Assembly: GCA_965243625.1 (NCBI GenBank)
Contig: CBDEVI010000002.1
Coordinates: 2,790,001 to 2,854,000, forward strand
Reading direction: 5' to 3'
From: JAJECS01 sp965243625
GTDB lineage: Bacteria > Chloroflexota > UBA11872
DNA: 64,000 nucleotides
The notes under the pieces are model-generated. The model saw only the letters and a list, made by a program, of their open reading frames with translations. It had not been told where the DNA came from and did no database searches. The position numbers were made by a program, and so were the translations under genes. Below are positions 60,033-64,000 of this stretch, piece after piece (position 1 is the first letter of the stretch; every line of letters begins with the position of its first letter).

Positions 60033-61241
60033 GTGTCGAGCAGACCGCAAGAGCATGACTACCTGGAGACGCTGGCGTGCAGCGTGTGCGACCGCGAACA
60101 CGATCCGCGTCGGATCCACACGGTCTGCCGGGAATGCGGGCACTCGCTGCTCGCGCGCTACGACCTGCGCCGGGTTTCGCGCGCCATCACGCAGGATGAG
60201 GTAACCCGCCGGTCGCGTGGCATCTGGCGCTTTCGCGAGCTCCTGCCGCCGCTGGCTGCGGGTGGAGGACCGGACCTGGGGGCGGGCGACACGCCCCTGC
60301 TGCCGTTGCGGCGGCTTGGCGAGCGGCTCGGCATGCCCAATCTCTGGCTCAAAGACGAAGGGGCCAATCCGACCGGAACCTTCAAGGCCCGCGGCGCCGC
60401 CGTCGGCGTCGCCGCCGCCGCGGCCCTGGGCGTGCGCGAGCTGGCCATTCCCACGGCGGGCAACGCGGGCAGCGCCTGGGCGGCCTACAGCGCCGCTGCC
60501 GGCTTGCCGATCCACGTGGTGATGCCGGTTGACACGCCACCGCCCATCAAGGCGGAGTGCGTTGCCTACGGCGCCGACGTCACCGAGGTCGACGGCCTCA
60601 TCAGCGACGCCGCGCGGATCGTCAACGAGCGCGCCGCGCGCCATGGCTGGTTCGACGCCTCCACCATGCGTGAGCCCTACCGCGTCGAGGGCAAGAAGAC
60701 CATGGGCCTCGAGATCGCCGAAGCGTTCGACTGGAAGCCGCCGGACGCCGTGCTCTACCCGACGGGTGGCGGCGTGGGACTCATCGGCATCTGGAAGGCC
60801 ATGCGCGAGCTCGATGAGATGGGCTGGCTCGAGGGTCCGCCGCCGCGATTGATCGCCGTGCAGGCCGCCGGATGCGCCTCCATCGTGGACGCGTGGGAGG
60901 CGGACGCGGCCACGGCCGAGCGCGTGGCCGATGCGCACACGGTCGCGCCCGGGCTGCGGGTGCCGCTGCCCTTCGCGCATGCCCTGGTGCTGCGGGCCAT
61001 CCGCGAGACCGGTGGAACGGCGGTCGCGGTGAGCGACGACGAGCTGATGGCGGCCATGTCGGAGCTGGCCGAGAGCGAAGGCGTGTTTGCCTGCCCCGAG
61101 GGCGCCGCGATGCTGCCGGCGCTGCGGCGGCTGCTCGATCGCGGCGACCTGGCGCGCGACGCGACCGTGGTGCTGCTCAACACCGGAAACGCCTTGAAAT
61201 ACACGGACCTCATGCACGCGCCCGGCGGGTCGGCCGCATGA
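60033..61241 (+). CDS. thrC: Threonine synthase
   Basis: PLP-dependent enzyme converting O-phosphohomoserine to threonine. An N-terminal zinc-ribbon-like segment (LACSVCDREHDP, HTVCRECGHSLL) precedes the PLP fold: LKDEGANPTGTFKARGAAVGV (Schiff-base Lys in GTFKARG), PTAGNAGSAWAAYSAAAG, the phosphate loop YPTGGGVGLIGIWKAM and CPEGAAMLPALRRL. About 402 residues from GTG 60033; upstream codons are not convincing. Its stop overlaps the next gene's start (ATGA). Related cysteate or diaminopropionate enzymes are less likely. Confidence 0.88.
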   Translation: MSSRPQEHDYLETLACSVCDREHDPRRIHTVCRECGHSLLARYDLRRVSRAITQDEVTRRSRGIWRFRELLPPLAAGGGPDLGAGDTPLLPLRRLGERLGMPNLWLKDEGANPTGTFKARGAAVGVAAAAALGVRELAIPTAGNAGSAWAAYSAAAGLPIHVVMPVDTPPPIKAECVAYGADVTEVDGLISDAARIVNERAARHGWFDASTMREPYRVEGKKTMGLEIAEAFDWKPPDAVLYPTGGGVGLIGIWKAMRELDEMGWLEGPPPRLIAVQAAGCASIVDAWEADAATAERVADAHTVAPGLRVPLPFAHALVLRAIRETGGTAVAVSDDELMAAMSELAESEGVFACPEGAAMLPALRRLLDRGDLARDATVVLLNTGNALKYTDLMHAPGGSAA

Positions 61242-62218
61242 CCGGCGGCGATCGCCCGACGGTGATGGTGACCGAGTCGATCGACCCGGCGGGAATCGAA
61301 TACTTGCGTCGGTTCGCCCGGGTCATCACGCCCGCCGCCCCCAACGAGCGGGCCATCATGCGCAAGTCAAGGCGTGCGGACGCCTTGCTGGTGCGGGTCG
61401 CGCCGATCACGGCGCGGGTCATCGATGCGGCGCCGCGCCTGCGCCATATCCAGAAGCATGGGGTGGGCGTGGACGCGATCGACGTGGATCACGCGACGGC
61501 GCGCGGCATTCCGGTCAGCTTCACGCCCGAGGCCAACGCCACGGCGGTGGCCGAACACGCGGTGACGGCGGCGCTGGCGGCGTTCAAGCGGCTGGCGGTC
61601 CAGGACGCCATCGTGAGCGCGGGCAAGTGGCGGCCGGCGATGATCCTCCCGGTGCACGAGCTGGACGGACGCACGGCGGGCGTCGTGGGGGGCGGGCGAA
61701 TCGGGCGCAAGGTGATTCACGCGCTGGTCCAAGGTTTCGGCATGCGGGGACTGATCTTCGATCCTTACCTCACGCCGGCGGACGTCGCGGACGAGGCGAT
61801 CGAGTTGACGGCTACGCTGCCCGAGTTGCTGCGGCAGGCCGACCTGGTGTCGCTGCACGTGCCGCTGACGCCGGCCACGCGGCACCTGATCGACGCCGAG
61901 GCGCTGGCCGCGATGCGGCCGACCGCCGTGCTGGTCAACACCTGTCGCGGGCCGGTGGTCGACGAGGGCGCATTGGCCGAGGCGCTCTGGGACGAACGCA
62001 TCGCCGGGGCGGCCATCGACGTCTTCGCCGACGAGCCGCCGCTTTCGAGTCCCTTGCTCGACGCGCCCAACGTCTTGCTGACGCCCCACTTTGCCGGACT
62101 CACGGTGGAGTCGAACCGGCGAATGGCGCTGCACGCGGCGGCGGAGATTCAGCGCGTCCTCGCGGGCGAGCCGCCGCGCTGGTGCATCAATCCCGCGGCG
62201 CTGGAGGCGTCGGGCTAG
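61238..62218 (+). CDS. D-2-hydroxyacid dehydrogenase (SerA-like)
   Basis: 326-residue NAD-dependent dehydrogenase. Seen: IQKHGVGVDAIDVDHATARGIPVSFTPEANATAVAEHAVTAAL, the nucleotide-binding GVVGGGRIGRKVIHAL (a GxGxxG variant), VSLHVPLTPATRHLID, NTCRGPVVDEGALAEAL (catalytic Arg), the Glu in VFADEPPL and the catalytic His in LTPHFAGLT. It is like D-3-phosphoglycerate dehydrogenase without the C-terminal ACT domain. Directly coupled to thrC by an ATGA overlap, so an amino-acid role is plausible. Confidence 0.88.
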   Translation: MTGGDRPTVMVTESIDPAGIEYLRRFARVITPAAPNERAIMRKSRRADALLVRVAPITARVIDAAPRLRHIQKHGVGVDAIDVDHATARGIPVSFTPEANATAVAEHAVTAALAAFKRLAVQDAIVSAGKWRPAMILPVHELDGRTAGVVGGGRIGRKVIHALVQGFGMRGLIFDPYLTPADVADEAIELTATLPELLRQADLVSLHVPLTPATRHLIDAEALAAMRPTAVLVNTCRGPVVDEGALAEALWDERIAGAAIDVFADEPPLSSPLLDAPNVLLTPHFAGLTVESNRRMALHAAAEIQRVLAGEPPRWCINPAALEASG

Positions 62219-62253
62219 GGCAGAATCGACCCGGCAGCCGGAGGAGGTCCGCG

Positions 62254-62844
62254 ATGGCGACCGCACGCCGCATCGACCGCCTGCGGTCCGTGGCGGCGGC
62301 CCGCCAGGCCGGCCTGACGGTCGTGCTCGAGGACATTCACGACCCGCACAACGCGGAGGCCGTGTTTCGCAGTTGCGACGCATTCGGCGTACAGCAGATC
62401 CACCTCGTATTCGAGCACGAGGCGCCCTTCAAGCCGCGCCGCGTCGGCAAGGCCTCGTCCGCCTCGGCCAACAAGTGGCTGAGCTTCACGGTGCACCGCT
62501 CGACCGCCGAGTGCCTGAGCGCGCTGCGGGCGTCGGGTCACGTGCTGGCGGCGGCTGCGCCGCCGCCGCGGGGGAGCGACCTCGCGGCAACCGACCTCAC
62601 GGCGCCGCGGCTGGCGCTGATGTTCGGCAACGAGCATCGCGGGCTATCGGAGGAGGCGCTGGCCGCTGCCGATCGGGTCATGAGCATCGCCACGGTGGGC
62701 ATGGTGCGCAGCCTCAACCTTTCCGTGGCCGCGGCCATCTGTCTCCACGAGGCCACGCGCCAGCGCGCCGCGACGGGCGACGACTACCGGCTGTCCGCCG
62801 AGGAGCGGACCCGGCTTGTGGCCGAATGGCTCGACCGCGCCTAA
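62254..62844 (+). CDS. trmH: tRNA/rRNA ribose 2'-O-methyltransferase, TrmH/SpoU family
   Basis: SPOUT-fold enzyme that methylates a ribose 2'-OH in tRNA (Gm18 for TrmH). Seen: LTVVLEDIHDPHNAEAVFRSCDAFGV (motif 1 with N and R), ALMFGNEHRGLSEE (motif 2) and SIATVGMVRSLNLSVAAAICLHEA (motif 3 with the knot). 196 residues; GGAGGAGGT 7-15 bases upstream of ATG 62254. Other SpoU enzymes for 23S rRNA share this layout, so the tRNA role is probable, not certain. Confidence 0.87.
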   Translation: MATARRIDRLRSVAAARQAGLTVVLEDIHDPHNAEAVFRSCDAFGVQQIHLVFEHEAPFKPRRVGKASSASANKWLSFTVHRSTAECLSALRASGHVLAAAAPPPRGSDLAATDLTAPRLALMFGNEHRGLSEEALAAADRVMSIATVGMVRSLNLSVAAAICLHEATRQRAATGDDYRLSAEERTRLVAEWLDRA

Positions 62845-62880
62845 GCAGGGTCCGAATGACGCCATCGGATTCACTCCAGT

Positions 62881-62964
62881 CCGTTCGTGGTGAGCCCTTC
62901 GGCAGGCTCAGGACAGGCTCTGTCGAACCATGAACGGCCCTTCGACTTCGCTCAGGGCGAACGG
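62881..62964. repeat. R3 palindromic element (longest copy)
   Basis: Extended R3: CCGTTCGTGGTGAGCCCTTC ... CCATGAACGG, followed by a second right half (TTCGACTTCGCTCAGGGCGA ending ACGG). Same type as 15212-15269 and 48172-48230. The rest of the 256-bp gap holds no gene. Confidence 0.85.
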
Positions 62965-63100
62965 GGCGGAGTCGAATCGCAGGGCTTTCTCGGGGCATTC
63001 CTAGCACGCTGAGTGGAGCGCGGCGCACGCCCGGTCTATGCTCAATGCGCGTGACGTGTTCCATGTCGGCGCCGCGCGCCACGAGCAGGAGGCAACGCTC

Positions 63101-63646
63101 ATGACCGGGGATGTCTTCTATCAGGAGGTCAAGCCGGCGCGCTCCCCCCGGGGCTCCATCGTTCCGCCGGGGTGCCACGTCGAGACGGTGGATGGCCGCC
63201 AGGAGCTCCGCATTCCGGCGGACGTGACGCATGTCGAGACGCCAATCGTCTTTCCCGGATTCACCGTCGTCGTCGAGGGCGACGAGCTGAGCATCGACGG
63301 ACCGACGATCGTGGATGCGGCGCTCGCCGCCGAGGGTCTCGAAGCTCCCAACACGACGCTGACTACGCCCAAGGAGGTCGAGGTCATCGGTCTCTTGCGC
63401 GTCAAGTCGGTGCGCGCGCGCATCGTTCGCGGCGCCCGCATCGAATCCCAGGACATCGACGCCGGCGTGTCCACGCGGGCCGCGGAGGCCATCGTCGCCC
63501 GCAACGTGACCGTGCGCGACGGCGCCATTCGCGCGCCGCAACTCGTCGCCTCCAACGTCAGCGGCGAGAACGCCGCCGAGTCGCACGTCGCCTGGGAGGA
63601 CGCCCTGGCGCAAGGCCTCGTGCCGGAGTGGTTGCGCGGCGGCTGA
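63101..63646 (+). CDS. Beta-rich hypothetical protein (bactofilin-like appearance)
   Basis: 181 residues from ATG 63101, with AGGAGG 9 bases upstream. Not recognised with confidence. The middle (residues ~50-150) shows short alternating hydrophobic strands with small turns: VTHVETPIVFPGFTVVVEGD, VIGLLRVKSVRARIVRGARI, AIVARNVTVRDGAIRAPQLV, the rhythm of a right-handed beta-helix such as bactofilins or pentapeptide-like coils. Bactofilin signature residues are not certain. No signal peptide or membrane helix. Adjacent to a methyltransferase, 8 bp apart, possibly an operon. Confidence 0.5.
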   Translation: MTGDVFYQEVKPARSPRGSIVPPGCHVETVDGRQELRIPADVTHVETPIVFPGFTVVVEGDELSIDGPTIVDAALAAEGLEAPNTTLTTPKEVEVIGLLRVKSVRARIVRGARIESQDIDAGVSTRAAEAIVARNVTVRDGAIRAPQLVASNVSGENAAESHVAWEDALAQGLVPEWLRGG

Positions 63647-63654
63647 CCCCGGCG

Positions 63655-64000
63655 ATGGAGGCGGATGCCGCGTCCGATGCCGACGGCTACACCCTGTTCG
63701 CCTCGGTCTACGACCAGTGGCAGCAGACCTACGGGGCCGAGTACGCGCAGCTCGTCGCGCCGCGGGTGGACGAGCGACTGGCGCAGCTGTTGGGTGGGCC
63801 GCCCCGCGACCTGATCGACATCGCCTGCGGCACCGGCACGCACGCGCTGCTGCAGGCGTCGCGGGGCGTCGCCGTCACCGGCCTCGACCTGTCGGAAGCC
63901 ATGCTCGCCGTCGCGCGGGCCAAGGCCGAGGCTGCCGCGTGTCCCTTGACGCTCGTCCACGCCGACATGCGCTCGTTCGATTTGCCCAAGCCCGTCGACG
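63655..64000 (+). CDS. SAM-dependent methyltransferase (3' truncated by window end)
   Basis: Reading from ATG 63655: DGYTLFASVYDQWQQTYGAE, then DLIDIACGTGTHALLQASRG (motif I, with the acid-Cys-Gly-Thr-Gly pattern), TGLDLSEAMLAVARAKAEA, and HADMRSFDLPKPVD before the edge. About 115 residues are visible of an expected ~250. The N-terminal Y-D-x-W motif is common in class I small-molecule methyltransferases. The substrate cannot be inferred. Confidence 0.85.
   Translation, partial: MEADAASDADGYTLFASVYDQWQQTYGAEYAQLVAPRVDERLAQLLGGPPRDLIDIACGTGTHALLQASRGVAVTGLDLSEAMLAVARAKAEAAACPLTLVHADMRSFDLPKPVD

Overview
The window is about 64 kb of very GC-rich, densely coded bacterial chromosome. It is cut inside clpX at the left edge and inside a methyltransferase gene at the right edge. 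Several things together suggest a Chloroflexota bacterium, perhaps of the marine SAR202/Dehalococcoidia kind: a bacterial HerA-NurA operon, Pro/Thr-rich LysM surface proteins, DM13 and type II NADH dehydrogenase genes, RNase Y, and a scatter of catabolic singletons (PhyH dioxygenase, enolase-superfamily dehydratase, GH172/DUF2961, amidohydrolase). This placement is inference from gene content; no rRNA or strong phylogenetic marker is present.

Layout. 1-3.6 kb: clpX, an isocitrate lyase/PEP mutase-family gene, an isochorismatase-like hydrolase and a Cu/Zn SOD lipoprotein. 3.7-11.3 kb: a tightly overlapping five-gene DNA-end-processing operon (Mre11/SbcD, Rad50/SbcC, NurA, a small barrel-like protein, HerA). 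11.4-15.1 kb: GT2, DedA, an MTHFR C-terminal domain protein, a LysM protein, a nucleotidyltransferase and tRNA-Leu(TAA). 15.5-22.6 kb: a PhyH dioxygenase followed by a small defence-type region (PIN toxin with HTH-AbrB antitoxin, a methyltransferase, McrC, McrB). 22.7-30.9 kb: pyrE, Gfo/Idh oxidoreductase, DUF2961, a glycosidase-like protein, flavin reductase, DEAD-box helicase and GDPD. 31-35.1 kb: a DM13 / NDH-2 / membrane-protein operon in which one membrane module occurs four times. 35.3-37.5 kb: GNAT and a DgoD-like dehydratase. 37.8-41.9 kb: a phosphatidylinositol/PIM-type lipid operon (ArsR regulator, Ino1, acyltransferase, PimA-like GT, PIP synthase). 42.4-52.9 kb: RNase Y, MtaA-like methyltransferase, polysaccharide deacetylase, RecF, DciA-like protein, LeuB and a 2-oxoacid dehydrogenase E1a-E1b-E2 operon. 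53-64 kb: an orphan winged-helix-like gene, a toxin-first VapC/Phd pair, amidohydrolase, thioredoxin, a zinc-ribbon XRE protein, MFS transporter, LysM protein, Ugd, ThrC-like, a hydroxyacid dehydrogenase, TrmH, a beta-rich protein and a methyltransferase.

Intergenic space is dominated by at least six families of dispersed short palindromic repeats, here called R1 to R6. The most striking are the R2 hairpins: constant outer arms (GTAGGGGC/GCCCCTAC) enclose inner arms that differ in sequence but remain complementary. R4 copies at two distant sites are each preceded by three degenerate copies of the same unit at a ~21-bp period.

The best candidates for less-described biology are the Mre11-Rad50-NurA-barrel-HerA operon with its atypical C-X6-C Rad50 hook, the repeated membrane module shared by the NDH-2 and its neighbour, and the mycobacterial-style PI lipid operon with a perfect AT-rich operator-like palindrome.
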